Source of the DNA: an uncultured Aquimarina sp.
GTDB lineage: Bacteria; Bacteroidota; Bacteroidia; Flavobacteriales; Flavobacteriaceae
Reading direction: 5' to 3'
Assembly (NCBI RefSeq): GCF_947496855.1
Contig: NZ_CANMED010000001.1
Coordinates: forward strand, 310,001-374,000
DNA length: 64,000 nt
The translations under genes and the position numbers were made by a program. Below, piece after piece: positions 53,943 through 63,680 of this stretch. The stretch's first letter is position 1, and every line of letters starts with the position of its first letter. The notes below the pieces were generated by a model that did not search any database, had not been told where the DNA came from, and saw only the letters and a program-made list of their open reading frames with translations.

Positions 53943-54518
53943 ATGACAAAACAAGTTATACTAAATAAAACATTTACTAATCAAGATTTTTCAAGTCAAA
54001 AAGCGCCAGGTAGCGAATATGATAATTGCCAGTTTGTGAATTGTAATTTTACTGAGGCAAATTTATCTGTTGTACTATTTTTGGAGTGTACATTTACGGA
54101 TTGTAATTTTACCAAGGCTATGATTAAGCAGACTTCTTTTAGAGATGAATGTATTTTTGAAAATTGTAAACTTTTAGGAGCAAATTTTAGTAGTTGTAAT
54201 GAATTTATGTTTTCAGTAGCGTTTAATGATTGCATATTAGATTATACATCTTTTTATAGTTTTGAACTAAAAAACACTTCATTTATTAAGTGTAAACTGA
54301 AAGGAGCTGATTTTACAGAAGCTACTATTACAGGTTCCGTATTTAAAGACTGTGATTTATCCATGGCAGTTTTTGAGCAAACAAATGCGGAAAAAGTGGA
54401 CTTTAGTACGGCGGTCAATTTTGATATAGATCCTACTCAAAATAAGCTAAAGAAAGCTAAATTCTCTAAAGAAGGGTTGATTGGTTTATTAAAGAAGTAT
54501 GATTTGATTGTAAAGTAG
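53943..54518 (+). CDS. Pentapeptide-repeat protein
   Basis: 191 residues built mostly of A(D/N)LxX-like five-residue repeats with many Cys and Phe positions (CQFVNCNFTEANL, CTFTDCNFTKAM, CKLKGADFTEATI). They predict a right-handed quadrilateral beta-helix, about 25-150, followed by a short helical tail (AKFSKEGLIGLLKKYDLIVK). It resembles McbG/Qnr-like proteins in architecture, but topoisomerase protection cannot be claimed. A decayed copy of the C-terminal part lies at 63681-63793. Confidence 0.88.
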   Translation: MTKQVILNKTFTNQDFSSQKAPGSEYDNCQFVNCNFTEANLSVVLFLECTFTDCNFTKAMIKQTSFRDECIFENCKLLGANFSSCNEFMFSVAFNDCILDYTSFYSFELKNTSFIKCKLKGADFTEATITGSVFKDCDLSMAVFEQTNAEKVDFSTAVNFDIDPTQNKLKKAKFSKEGLIGLLKKYDLIVK

Positions 54519-54707
54519 GTATATTGTTTTATTGTTAAAAATAAACAGATTGTTTGTATTCTGAAAATATATGATGAACATATCATAATGAAGGTTGATT
54601 TTTGTTATGCCTCCCTTTACATAAGTAGGATTAAGATACTTTTTTAAGGAGGAATGTTATGAAAAGTTATATAATTTGAAGCATATTTGATGTAAAATAA
54701 TATAAGA

Positions 54708-54959
54708 ATGATCGTAACTCAAATTATTGGTTGGATAGGAGCTATAGCCTATGTGTTAGCTTATTTACTTTTAAGTTTAGAAATTCTAAAATCAGATCAA
54801 GAATTATTTCATAGTCTAAACACTTTTGGTGCCATATGCTTAGTAATTAATGCATTACCGGTTAATGATTATCCAACCATTGCAGTAAATACAGTTTGGG
54901 GGTTAATTGGGGTAGTATCAATAATTAGAATTATCAGAAAAAGAAAATATGTTGTTTAA
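54708..54959 (+). CDS. CBU_0592-type small membrane protein
   Basis: 83 residues with three hydrophobic helices (QIIGWIGAIAYVLAYLLLS, FGAICLVINALPV, IAVNTVWGLIGVVSIIRII) and a basic C terminus. The pattern, including the N-terminal GWxGAxxYVxAY, matches the CBU_0592 domain family of unknown function. It is convergent with the TetR gene, and a 7-bp hairpin (54980-54996) lies between them. Confidence 0.75.
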   Translation: MIVTQIIGWIGAIAYVLAYLLLSLEILKSDQELFHSLNTFGAICLVINALPVNDYPTIAVNTVWGLIGVVSIIRIIRKRKYVV

Positions 54960-54979
54960 TACCATTTCTGATTAGAATG

Positions 54980-54996
54980 TACTCTTATAAAGAGTA
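54980..54996. terminator. Weak hairpin between convergent genes
   Basis: TACTCTT (54980-54986) pairs with AAGAGTA (54990-54996) around ATA. Neither strand has a good T run, so its role in termination is uncertain. Confidence 0.35.
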
Positions 54997-55008
54997 AAAG
55001 ATTTTGAT

Positions 55009-55614
55009 CTAGGTTTGTTTATATATAATCAATTGCCTTACATGATTCATATAAATAGCTACCTGTCGTTCGTATTCTTTTCTGTCTTCGGTAAATGTTC
55101 CTAGATAATAGTAAGCCCCATCAATTAATGCAAAAATAATTTCTGTAAGCTCATTTATATTTGTATTCTCTATAATACCATTCTGTTGGGCGTCTAGAAG
55201 TTTATTCTTTAAAACATCATGTAATGTTTCTAAAAAAGACTTGAAACTTTTACTAAAATCCTTATTTCTATATATCTGGGCATAAAAGCTATAAAAAACC
55301 CCATCATCTACATAATCATTCCATTTTCTGGAAAATAAAATCATAATAAACTCTTCCAATTTTTCTTTACTGTCAATGGATTGTAGTTTTTCTGAATCAA
55401 TAAAACTCAGGTATTTTTCGAGTATATAATCTCTTAACGCAACAAGAAGACTTTCTTTTGTTTCAAAGTAATGCATCACCAATCCTTTGCTAATTCCCAT
55501 TTCTTCTGCAACTTTTGCTATCGAGGTGTTTTCTAAACCAATCTGTTTTGCTACAGTGTAGAAGGCAATAATAATTTCCTTTTGTCGTATTTCACTTAGG
55601 TTTTTTCTTCCCAT
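55009..55614 (-). CDS. TetR/AcrR family regulator of the adjacent SusCD locus (inferred)
   Basis: 201 residues with an N-terminal HTH (GLENTSIAKVAEEMGISKG, LVMHYFETKESLLVAL) and an all-helical C-terminal domain with GAYYYLGTF. It is divergent from the phosphodiesterase-susC-susD-EEP genes, with a 395-base shared upstream region that holds a 10-bp palindrome CTAACGTTAG at 55859-55868. This placement suggests it controls the locus. Many SusCD loci instead use ECF sigma/anti-sigma, AraC or hybrid two-component regulators. The ligand is unknown. Confidence 0.88.
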   Translation of the reverse strand: MGRKNLSEIRQKEIIIAFYTVAKQIGLENTSIAKVAEEMGISKGLVMHYFETKESLLVALRDYILEKYLSFIDSEKLQSIDSKEKLEEFIMILFSRKWNDYVDDGVFYSFYAQIYRNKDFSKSFKSFLETLHDVLKNKLLDAQQNGIIENTNINELTEIIFALIDGAYYYLGTFTEDRKEYERQVAIYMNHVRQLIIYKQT

Positions 55615-56009
55615 TAACTTGTTGTTTTTGTCAAAAATATAATTTTAAACTTGATTTAGTAAACCTCCTAGTATTTTAAAAATTATAAAAACACTAGAGT
55701 TAAGTTTTCTATAAAATGCCAATAAAGTTATTGGAATTTTATTGTGCAAAACATCTTAAAATACAGTGTAATGAGTATAAACGAGATGTTTTCCTTTTTA
55801 AAAAGAACCTCTAAATAAAAGTATAGGAAATAATTTAGTTAACGTACGCAGAAAATCTCTAACGTTAGTTTAACCTTAGTGTAAACTTTTTTTAATTGAA
55901 TGGTTGTTCAATCTATTTTTTCTTCGATGTAGATTTGTAACGGGAAAACAGTAATTGTTTCATTGATGGGGTAGAGGATTAATCTTGTTTCAACTAACTA
56001 CTAAACCGT
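55615..56009. promoter_or_regulatory. Divergent control region between TetR gene and phosphoesterase/SusCD locus
   Basis: No gene. Candidate sites: perfect palindrome CTAACGTTAG (55859-55868); an inverted repeat AGTTTA...TAAACT just after it; and a -7 element TAGATTTG at 55930-55937. A TTG at 55904-55906 is a possible -33 element, with a spacer slightly longer than usual. The predicted leader of the phosphodiesterase mRNA is about 65-70 bases. The palindrome lies upstream of the promoter, which would suit activation or looping better than simple blocking. Confidence 0.5.
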
Positions 56010-57281
56010 ATGAAAATCTTTTTGTGTATAACTTTTATGTTGATTGGGTGTTCGATTTACAGTCAAGATAAAACTTCCGAAAAAAATAAAAAGGAAGAAA
56101 CTAGGAAAGTAGTATTTATAATAGTCGATGGTATTTCTACTGATTTACTGTATAAATCAAACACTCCTTTTATAGATACAATGTCAAAAGAAGGTGCTTT
56201 TTCCGAAGCATATGTTGGAGGAACAAAAGGTAAATATTCAGAAACACCAACAATATCTGCGGTCGGTTATAATAGCTTACTAACCGGAACTTGGGTGCAT
56301 AAACATAATGTTTTTGGCAATTCTATTTTAAAACCAAACTATAATTATCCATCCATATTTAGATTGTTTAAAGATTCTTATCCAGAGAAGGAGATTGCTA
56401 TTTATTCATCTTGGTTAGATAACAGGACAAAACTTATAGGAGAAGGTTTGAAAGAAACTGGCGCTATTAAAATGGACTATGCTTTTGATGGATTGGAATT
56501 GGATGAAGTGAAGTTTCCACATGATAAATTTAAAAAGTATTTGAAAAGAATAGATGCCGAGGTTGCTAGAGAAGCGGCTAATCACATCTATGAGTCAGGA
56601 CCGGATCTATCCTGGATATATTTAGAGCATAGTGATGATATGGGACATATTTTTGGCGAAAGTCCGACATATTTTAATGCCGTATCATACGAGGATTCGC
56701 TCATAGGACTTATTTGGGATTCAGTAAAATTAAGAGAACAAGAGACAGGAGAAGACTGGCTAATTATAGTTACCACAGATCATGGGAGAATCCCCGGTGA
56801 TGGAAAACATCATGGACAACAATCGCATAGAGAACGGAGTACTTGGATTGCATTAAGTAAGCCTATTGGGAATAAATATTTCGAAAATAATAGAGTGGCT
56901 ATTGTGGATATATTTCCGACAATTTGTGATTACTTGGATATAAAAGTGCCGGAAGAAATAACACTCGAATTAGACGGAAATTCTTTGATAAACAAAATAG
57001 ATCTATCTAGGTTAGAAGGAGTTTGTCTAAATAATAAGTTTCTATATCTCCAATGGTTAGCAGAGTGTAAAGAAAGTGAACTAGGACGAGTATATATAAG
57101 CTACACTAATAATTATAAAAAAGGAGAAAAAGATAATTTCATTCTTCTGGGAGAAGTAGATATTCAGAAAGGAGAATTTACCGCAGAGATCGCACCTCCT
57201 AAAGATACAAAATATGTAAAAGTTGTTTTGAAAACTAAAAATCAAACCACTAATACTTGGGTAAAAGTAATTCCCAAATAA
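56010..57281 (+). CDS. Exported alkaline-phosphatase-superfamily phosphodiesterase/phosphatase
   Basis: 423 residues. The N-terminal signal (about 1-19, ending CSIYSQ) could also be read as a lipoprotein signal with Cys14. The nucleotide pyrophosphatase-like fold has metal ligands Asp40 (FIIVDGIST), Asp209 and His213 (HSDDMGHIFG), and Asp257-His258 (TTDHGR). The nucleophile is Thr81 or Ser83 in TPTISAVGYNSLLTG. It should hydrolyse phosphate mono- or diesters in the periplasm or at the surface. It is the first gene of the locus, followed after 51 bases by susC. Confidence 0.85.
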   Translation: MKIFLCITFMLIGCSIYSQDKTSEKNKKEETRKVVFIIVDGISTDLLYKSNTPFIDTMSKEGAFSEAYVGGTKGKYSETPTISAVGYNSLLTGTWVHKHNVFGNSILKPNYNYPSIFRLFKDSYPEKEIAIYSSWLDNRTKLIGEGLKETGAIKMDYAFDGLELDEVKFPHDKFKKYLKRIDAEVAREAANHIYESGPDLSWIYLEHSDDMGHIFGESPTYFNAVSYEDSLIGLIWDSVKLREQETGEDWLIIVTTDHGRIPGDGKHHGQQSHRERSTWIALSKPIGNKYFENNRVAIVDIFPTICDYLDIKVPEEITLELDGNSLINKIDLSRLEGVCLNNKFLYLQWLAECKESELGRVYISYTNNYKKGEKDNFILLGEVDIQKGEFTAEIAPPKDTKYVKVVLKTKNQTTNTWVKVIPK

Positions 57282-57332
57282 GAAATCTAAATCAATTTTT
57301 AAATAACACTAACATTAAAAAACTTGTGAAAA

Positions 57333-60300
57333 ATGAACAAGAATTTGATTATTTTATTCCTTATTTTTTCTACGACACTGTTTGCTCAGAGGCAGATTAC
57401 AGGAGTTGTAATAGACCCTTATGGATCGCCAATTCCTGGGGTTAATATAACAGTTCTTAATTCGGATAGGGGCGTTACAACGAATTTTGATGGAATATAT
57501 AGTATCAAAGCTGGTAAAGGGGAAGTTTTGCAATTTTCGTATATAGGATATAAAATACAGACGATTTCTATAATTGATCAGAATGTCATCAATATAACTT
57601 TATTGGAAGATACGGATGAATTAGAAGAAGTGATCGTAACTTCTCTAGGGATAAAAAAAGAAAAGAGAGTATTGGGATATGCCGCCACTGAGTTAAAGTC
57701 TGAAGATATTAATCAAGTTAAAGCTACTAATGTTATTAATTCTCTTTCAGGTAAAGTTTCTGGTTTACAGGTAACTGGAGCGAGTAATGGTTTAGGGAGT
57801 TCTGCAAGGATAGTCATAAGAGGAGAGAATTCTTTGAACCTTAATGGTAATGAACCTTTATTTATCTTAGACGGAGTACCCGTAAATAACCGGATCTTTG
57901 GAGTTGGAGGAAATTCTACAGATCAAGCAGATCTTCCTACAGATTATGGTAATGGGCTTTCAGAATTGAATTCTGATGATTTTGAATCCGTTACGGTACT
58001 TAAAGGTGCAGCAGCATCAGCATTATATGGTTCCAGAGCAGCAAATGGTGTTATTGTGATTTCCACAAAAAAAGGGAAAAAAAATACGCGTTTAGGGATT
58101 GAATTTTCTTCTTCTACTATGTTCAGTTCTGCACTGAGACTTCCAGATTTACAGACTGAGTATGGAGGAGGATGGGCAGGTGCTTATGCTTCTAATTTTG
58201 GGACTAACTATGGACCAAGACTGGATGGTTCCATTATTTCACAAGAATTGGCTTTAGGAGAACCTATCGACAGACCTTTTGTGAATAGGTATGATTTAAA
58301 CGATTTTTTTAAAACAGGTATTAATCTGAATAACACGGTTTCTGTTTCTGGAAAAAATGATAAAACAGATTTTTTATTCAGTTATGGAAATACATATAAT
58401 GAAGGTATTATTCCTAATACTAATTTGAAAGGAAATAGTTATAGGTTAAATGCTGGTTATCATATAAATGATTCTTGGAAAGTTAATATTACTTCCAATT
58501 ATATAACCAGAGGTTCTGATAATCTACCAGTCGCGGGGTATGGTTCCCAAGGAATAATGTATACGTTACTTTGGAATTATATTAACATTGATTTGGACGA
58601 TTTAAGAAATTATTGGAACGTAGAAAATGAAGAACAACGTAAATTATTTAGTTGGGGTGATAATCCTTGGTTCATTGTTAACGAAAATATAAATGCATTT
58701 AGAAAAAGAAGATTTATTGGTAATATAAATACTAGCTATCAGTTTACCGAAAATTTAAGCTTGCTTGCTAGAATTGGAGCAGATCAATCAGATGACTTTA
58801 GATGGTCTCGCAGATCTATCGGAGCACAAAGAGCACCAAATGGATTTTATAGAGAACAAAAAATTAATTTTTCTGAAATTAATACGGATTTTTTGCTTTC
58901 ATATGAGAAAGAACTTGGAAATGTTCAAACAAAGACTTCTATTGGAGGAAATAGATTCGACCAAAAAATTACTGAAAGTTTTTTACTGGGTAATGGACTT
59001 ACACTTCCGGGAATCTATAATTCACAAAACATTGATGTAACTCCAGTTTTAAGGAATGATATTTTTGAAAAGAGAATTAATAGTGTTTACGGTTTTACTA
59101 ATATAGCATATAAAAACTTTTTATATTTAGACCTATCAGCAAGAAACGATTGGTCATCAACCTTACCTAAAGATAATAATTCATATTTCTATCCTGCAGC
59201 TTCGATATCTTTTATACCTTCATCCTTATTTACTATTCCCGAAGCAATTGATTTCTTAAAACTTCGATTCAACATAGCAGAGGTGGGAAAAGATACGGAT
59301 CCCTATAATCTGTTTAAGACATTCAATTTTGCTACGTTTCCTGGAACTTTGACTAATCCTTCTCAGTTACCAAATGCAAACTTAAAACCAGAAAGAACTA
59401 CGTCAACTGAATTTGGAATAGAAGCTTTTTTCTTTAAAAGAAGAATTTCTTTAGACGCAACCTATTATACATCCACTTCTAGAGATCAGGTTTTGGATGT
59501 GGGAATTTCTGGAGCTAATGGTTTTAATTCTATTGTTGCAAATGCTGGGGAGATAGAAAATAAGGGTGTAGAAATAGCTTTGAGAGTTGTACCATTCAGA
59601 ACAAAAAACTTTGAATGGAGCATCAACGCAAATTTTTCAAAAAACAAGAGTGAAGTAAAATCACTACTTGGAGATTTAGAGTCATTTATCATTGCACAAG
59701 GACCAGATGGAGTTACCGTAGAAGCAAGACCAGGAGAGCAAATGGGAGATATTTACGGGCTAACATATGCTAGAAATGATGCCGGAGAAATTATACACGA
59801 GAATGGATTACCAGTTACAGGAAATAGAAAAAAAGTTGGTAATTATAATCCAGATTGGATGTTGGGATTGTCTTCAAATCTACGATATAAAGGGTTCAAT
59901 TTATCCGTGTTGTTTGATATTAGAAAAGGTGGTGAAATATATTCTTACACCAATGCAATAGGAAGAGAAAGCGGAATATTAGAGTTTACGACAGGATGGA
60001 GAGATGGTGTTATAGGAGAAGGTGTTGTTAGTGATAGCGCAGGAGGTTTTCTTCCAAATACCCAAGAAGTAACTGCAGAAGCATGGGCATATGCGGTACC
60101 AAGAGGCAACGCTGAAGCAAATATTTTTGATGCATCTTATATAAAACTACGTGAGCTAAGTTTAGGATTTATCTTTCCCGCAGAGATTGTAAAACCTCTT
60201 GGGTTAGATAAATTATCTCTTAATGTAGTAGGGTCAAACCTTCTGTTATGGACTGATGTACCTAACATCGATCCAGAAGCTCAAGCACTAAATAGCGGTA

Positions 60301-60377
60301 CCTTATTACCAGGGTTTGAAGTTACTCAATTACCTTCTGCAAGAACATATGGATTTAAATTAAATATGAAATTATAA
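57333..60377 (+). CDS. SusC/RagA-family TonB-linked outer-membrane transporter
   Basis: 1014 residues. It has a signal peptide (1-18), a carboxypeptidase-regulatory-like domain (about 20-95, GVVIDPYGSPIPGVNITVLN) and a plug domain with the SusC signature ALYGSRAANGVIVISTKKG (about 230-250). A 22-strand TonB-dependent barrel ends the protein (TYGFKLNMKL). SusC proteins import oligomers captured by their SusD lid. The neighbours are phosphoesterases, not glycosidases, so the cargo may be a phosphate-containing compound (inference). It forms an operon with the SusD gene, 13 bases downstream. Confidence 0.95.
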   Translation: MNKNLIILFLIFSTTLFAQRQITGVVIDPYGSPIPGVNITVLNSDRGVTTNFDGIYSIKAGKGEVLQFSYIGYKIQTISIIDQNVINITLLEDTDELEEVIVTSLGIKKEKRVLGYAATELKSEDINQVKATNVINSLSGKVSGLQVTGASNGLGSSARIVIRGENSLNLNGNEPLFILDGVPVNNRIFGVGGNSTDQADLPTDYGNGLSELNSDDFESVTVLKGAAASALYGSRAANGVIVISTKKGKKNTRLGIEFSSSTMFSSALRLPDLQTEYGGGWAGAYASNFGTNYGPRLDGSIISQELALGEPIDRPFVNRYDLNDFFKTGINLNNTVSVSGKNDKTDFLFSYGNTYNEGIIPNTNLKGNSYRLNAGYHINDSWKVNITSNYITRGSDNLPVAGYGSQGIMYTLLWNYINIDLDDLRNYWNVENEEQRKLFSWGDNPWFIVNENINAFRKRRFIGNINTSYQFTENLSLLARIGADQSDDFRWSRRSIGAQRAPNGFYREQKINFSEINTDFLLSYEKELGNVQTKTSIGGNRFDQKITESFLLGNGLTLPGIYNSQNIDVTPVLRNDIFEKRINSVYGFTNIAYKNFLYLDLSARNDWSSTLPKDNNSYFYPAASISFIPSSLFTIPEAIDFLKLRFNIAEVGKDTDPYNLFKTFNFATFPGTLTNPSQLPNANLKPERTTSTEFGIEAFFFKRRISLDATYYTSTSRDQVLDVGISGANGFNSIVANAGEIENKGVEIALRVVPFRTKNFEWSINANFSKNKSEVKSLLGDLESFIIAQGPDGVTVEARPGEQMGDIYGLTYARNDAGEIIHENGLPVTGNRKKVGNYNPDWMLGLSSNLRYKGFNLSVLFDIRKGGEIYSYTNAIGRESGILEFTTGWRDGVIGEGVVSDSAGGFLPNTQEVTAEAWAYAVPRGNAEANIFDASYIKLRELSLGFIFPAEIVKPLGLDKLSLNVVGSNLLLWTDVPNIDPEAQALNSGTLLPGFEVTQLPSARTYGFKLNMKL

Positions 60378-60390
60378 AAGTAATACGATC

Positions 60391-61797
60391 ATGAAAAGAA
60401 TATTTTATTTAGTAAGCATAATTTTATTAAGCGCGTGCACAGAGCAGTTCGAAGAGCTAAACACAGACCCTAATGACCCTGTCACTGCTAGTGAGAACTT
60501 ACTATTGCCTTCGATAGTATTTGATTTGTCTAATATTACGGTAAATCAAACCTATGGTTTTGGAGATGTTATAGGGCAATATACGGGGAATTATGAATTC
60601 AATGATATTGACATTTACCGTTGGCAGGCGGATGACAGGTTTTGGTCTCCTATGTATGGTATATTACAGGATGTTAGTGATTTAAAGATAATAGCAGAAG
60701 ATAATAATAACCAAAATTATAAGGCTGTAGCCTTGATCCTGGAGGCATATATTTATAGTATTATCACGGATGCATATGGTGATATACCTATGAATGAAGC
60801 TAATAGAACAGAAGAAGGTATTACAGCTCCAGTGTATGATAAGCAGGAAGATATTTATGAAGCTATACTATCAAAATTAGAAGAAGCAAATACTATTATA
60901 GATGTTTCACAAACTATTAAAGGGGATGGCTTGTATAATGGAAACCTTAATAAATGGAAGAAATTTGCTAATTCACTGCGTATTCGTTTATTGATGCGTA
61001 TATCCGAAGTGCGTAATATAAGTACTGATTTTGATATGATTTTAAATAATCCAAGTACGTATCCGATATTTACTTCCAATGAAGATAATGCTATTTATAA
61101 ATATAGCGGAGTTGTCCCAGACGTTTCCAATGTATCTCAAGCAGGAGGAGGAAGAGATTATGAATATTTCTTACGTATACCTACAACTCATTTTTTAGGA
61201 TTATTAGCAACGAATAATGATCCTCGTTTAGAATTATGGATAAGTCCCAAAGAAGGTACCGACGATAGAACATTGGGAGTAATACCAGGACAGCCTTTAG
61301 GAGAAATAGGACGTCCAGCAGATTTTAGCAGAAAATCAGTTGCCTTCTATACAGAAGCCGCAAGAATCCAGGGCATATTTATAACCTATAGTGAGCTTAG
61401 TTTTATTTTAGCAGAAGCTAGAGAAAAGAATATAATTAGTACTAGTACAGCTAAAAACTATTATGATATAGGGGTACAATCTTCTTTTGATCAATGGGGA
61501 TTAGTAATGCCTACAGATTTTCTAACGGTTACTGCGCCTTATGATAATGGTACAGATCGGTTATATGAGCAAAAGTGGTTGGCGCTCTACCATACGGGTG
61601 TTGAACCTTGGTTTGATTGGAAACGAACAGGAAAACCATCTTTTATTATGGCAGGGACAGGAAATCTTAATGGTGATAAGATTCCTGTACGATTAAGGTA
61701 TCCAAGTTTAGAACAATCGGTAAATGCAAGTAACTACGAGCAAGCAGCTTCCGATATGGGAGGAGATGATATTAACGCATCATCCTGGTGGTGGTAA
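60391..61797 (+). CDS. SusD/RagB-family surface lipoprotein
   Basis: 468 residues with a lipoprotein signal (LSAC, Cys16). The SusD-like TPR scaffold is visible in YKAVALILEAYIYSIITDAY, KFANSLRIRLLMRIS and the C-terminal WLALYHTGVEPWFDWKRTG, which is typical of the SusD-like_2 group. It acts as the ligand-binding lid of the upstream SusC. A strong hairpin separates it from the next gene, which may lower or tune the expression of the last gene in the operon. Confidence 0.92.
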   Translation: MKRIFYLVSIILLSACTEQFEELNTDPNDPVTASENLLLPSIVFDLSNITVNQTYGFGDVIGQYTGNYEFNDIDIYRWQADDRFWSPMYGILQDVSDLKIIAEDNNNQNYKAVALILEAYIYSIITDAYGDIPMNEANRTEEGITAPVYDKQEDIYEAILSKLEEANTIIDVSQTIKGDGLYNGNLNKWKKFANSLRIRLLMRISEVRNISTDFDMILNNPSTYPIFTSNEDNAIYKYSGVVPDVSNVSQAGGGRDYEYFLRIPTTHFLGLLATNNDPRLELWISPKEGTDDRTLGVIPGQPLGEIGRPADFSRKSVAFYTEAARIQGIFITYSELSFILAEAREKNIISTSTAKNYYDIGVQSSFDQWGLVMPTDFLTVTAPYDNGTDRLYEQKWLALYHTGVEPWFDWKRTGKPSFIMAGTGNLNGDKIPVRLRYPSLEQSVNASNYEQAASDMGGDDINASSWWW

Positions 61798-61843
61798 TAC
61801 TATTTGTCTTGTAGTTTCTTTTTTAAAAAGAATTTCATTTTCG

Positions 61844-61864
61844 CATAACAGAAACACTGTTATG
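61844..61864 (+). other. Intercistronic hairpin between susD and EEP gene
   Basis: CATAACAG (61844-61851) pairs perfectly with CTGTTATG (61857-61864) around AAACA. It is not followed by a T run, so it is more likely an mRNA processing or stabilising structure than a terminator. Confidence 0.6.
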
Positions 61865-61890
61865 TCTATAACCAACTTAAGAATAGTAAA

Positions 61891-63576
61891 ATGATTAACA
61901 AAAAAAAGCATCTATTGTACAGTTTAATGGCATTCTGTTTCTTTAGCGTTATTGAGGCGCAAACAACGCTAAAGGTAATGACCTTTAATAAATTATTTAC
62001 GACGAGTAATAGCTCAGTATTGAATGTTGTCAGATCATCTGGGGCTGATGTTATTGGTATTCAAGAATCCTATGGAGCTGCACGAAATGTAGCAAACTCT
62101 TTAGGGTTTTATTATCATAATATCAGTAGCAGCGAAGCTGTCGTTTCTCGTTATCCTATTACCTCTACCAATGCTTCTGGTGTTCAGATTACCTTACCAA
62201 ATGGCTTAGAAGTTTATGTTTTTAATGCCCATTTAACGTCTTATCCGTACCAACCATATGACATTCGAGATGGAAGTATTCGAACAGAATCCCAAGCTAT
62301 TAATTCGGCTAATAATACACGTTCTTCCGAAATGAGAAGGATCGTAAATACGATCCAAAGCTGGGTACCTTCGGGAGCACCTGTTTTTTTTACTGGCGAT
62401 TTCAATGAACCAAGTCATTTAGATTGGACTCAGCGTGCTGCCAATGCTGGAATACATGCAATGAAGGTGGCTTGGCCTACCAGTAAACAAGCTACTGATA
62501 TTAGCATGAAAGATTCTTGGCGTTCTGTATACCCAGATGAAGTGTCAAAACCCGGTAATACTTGGACACCAAATAGATCATCTAACGAAGTGTATGACCG
62601 AATCGATATAATTTATCATCGGGGAAATGATCTTATTGCTACAGAAGCGGTACGATTTGGCCCCGCTGCTGATGATGCAGAAATACAATTGAGTGGTTAT
62701 GCTAGTGATCATCGTGCAGCGATGGTGACATACAGTTTACCAGAGCCTGATGATAGTGGTAGTGATGTGAGTTATGGAGATAATCTTCTTTTACAAGGTA
62801 ATGCAGAACAAAGTAGTCTGAATTCCTGGACTCAAGTATCAGGTAATCAAAAGCGTGTCCAAGGTGGACAAAATGGTTATCCAATTGCTAAGAGTGGTAA
62901 CTATATCTTTTGGTTTGGTAACTCAAGTACAGGACAAGTTTATCAGGAGATAACTGTAGGACAGTTTGCGGAAAATATAGATGCAGGTAAACAATCCTTT
63001 TTGTTTAATGGTTTTGTAAGATCATATAGTGGTCGAGATAGAAGTAAAATTAAAATAGAGTATAGGGATAATAACAATAACGTCTTAGAGTTTTTTGATA
63101 GCAATTGGAGAAATAATAGCGGGAACTGGGAACAAATAAATGATGTGAGATTTGCTCCTTTTGGGACACGTAAGATTAGAGTTGTTTTGTTGAGTCAACG
63201 TAATAGCGGTAGGTCTAATGATGGTTACTTTGATGATGTAAGTATTAAAACAGGAACAAATACCAGTCGCATATTTACTGGTTCAGTTAAAGAAAAAGAT
63301 TATCAAACAGGCGATAGAACGGATTTACCAGAAACTAATAGTGTATTTGAAGTTTGGCCTAATCCGGTGATAAACAATATTAACTTTTCTTTAAAAGAGA
63401 AAATAAACGGAGAAATAATGATCACTGATATGATAGGTCGAATTAAGAAAAAAGTAAGTGTAAATAGTAGTAAAGATTTCAATATTTCGACTGCTGGTTT
63501 TTCTCAAGGACTGTACATACTTCGGTTTAAGGATAAAAAAGGTTCTGTGTATACAGAACGCATCTCAATAAAGTAA
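61891..63576 (+). CDS. Secreted endonuclease/exonuclease/phosphatase-family enzyme with T9SS domain
   Basis: 561 residues. A signal peptide (about 1-24) is followed by the EEP catalytic domain, about 26-287. Asn33, Glu59 (VIGIQES), His114, Asp170 and Asn172 (FTGDFNEP) and Asp273-His274 (ASDHRAAMV) are all present. A jelly-roll-like domain at about 298-455 may bind substrate. A T9SS sorting domain follows at about 490-561 (FEVWPNPVINN). EEP enzymes include nucleases, sphingomyelinases and inositol phosphatases, and the exact substrate is open. It is the last gene of the SusCD locus and is followed by a terminator. Confidence 0.88.
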   Translation: MINKKKHLLYSLMAFCFFSVIEAQTTLKVMTFNKLFTTSNSSVLNVVRSSGADVIGIQESYGAARNVANSLGFYYHNISSSEAVVSRYPITSTNASGVQITLPNGLEVYVFNAHLTSYPYQPYDIRDGSIRTESQAINSANNTRSSEMRRIVNTIQSWVPSGAPVFFTGDFNEPSHLDWTQRAANAGIHAMKVAWPTSKQATDISMKDSWRSVYPDEVSKPGNTWTPNRSSNEVYDRIDIIYHRGNDLIATEAVRFGPAADDAEIQLSGYASDHRAAMVTYSLPEPDDSGSDVSYGDNLLLQGNAEQSSLNSWTQVSGNQKRVQGGQNGYPIAKSGNYIFWFGNSSTGQVYQEITVGQFAENIDAGKQSFLFNGFVRSYSGRDRSKIKIEYRDNNNNVLEFFDSNWRNNSGNWEQINDVRFAPFGTRKIRVVLLSQRNSGRSNDGYFDDVSIKTGTNTSRIFTGSVKEKDYQTGDRTDLPETNSVFEVWPNPVINNINFSLKEKINGEIMITDMIGRIKKKVSVNSSKDFNISTAGFSQGLYILRFKDKKGSVYTERISIK

Positions 63577-63605
63577 CTATTGAATTATATAGAAGAACTT
63601 TTAAT

Positions 63606-63637
63606 AGAACAGTCTCAATAGAGGCTGTTCTTTTTTT
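63606..63637 (+). terminator. Intrinsic terminator of the SusCD locus
   Basis: AGAACAGTCTC (63606-63616) pairs with GAGGCTGTTCT (63621-63631), an 11-bp stem with one G-T pair. The loop is AATA and a T run follows. Confidence 0.93.
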
Positions 63638-63680
63638 GGTCAAGTATGGAACAGCACAAGCAGGTTTCAGGTAAATAAAA

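Noticed and set aside
53943..54518. Qnr-type quinolone resistance protein
   Set aside because: The pentapeptide repeat fold is shared by many proteins. The Qnr-specific loops cannot be recognised, so only the repeat architecture is reported.
57257..57445. Small open frame spanning the start of susC
   Set aside because: It overlaps the susC signal peptide in another frame and has no plausible independent function.
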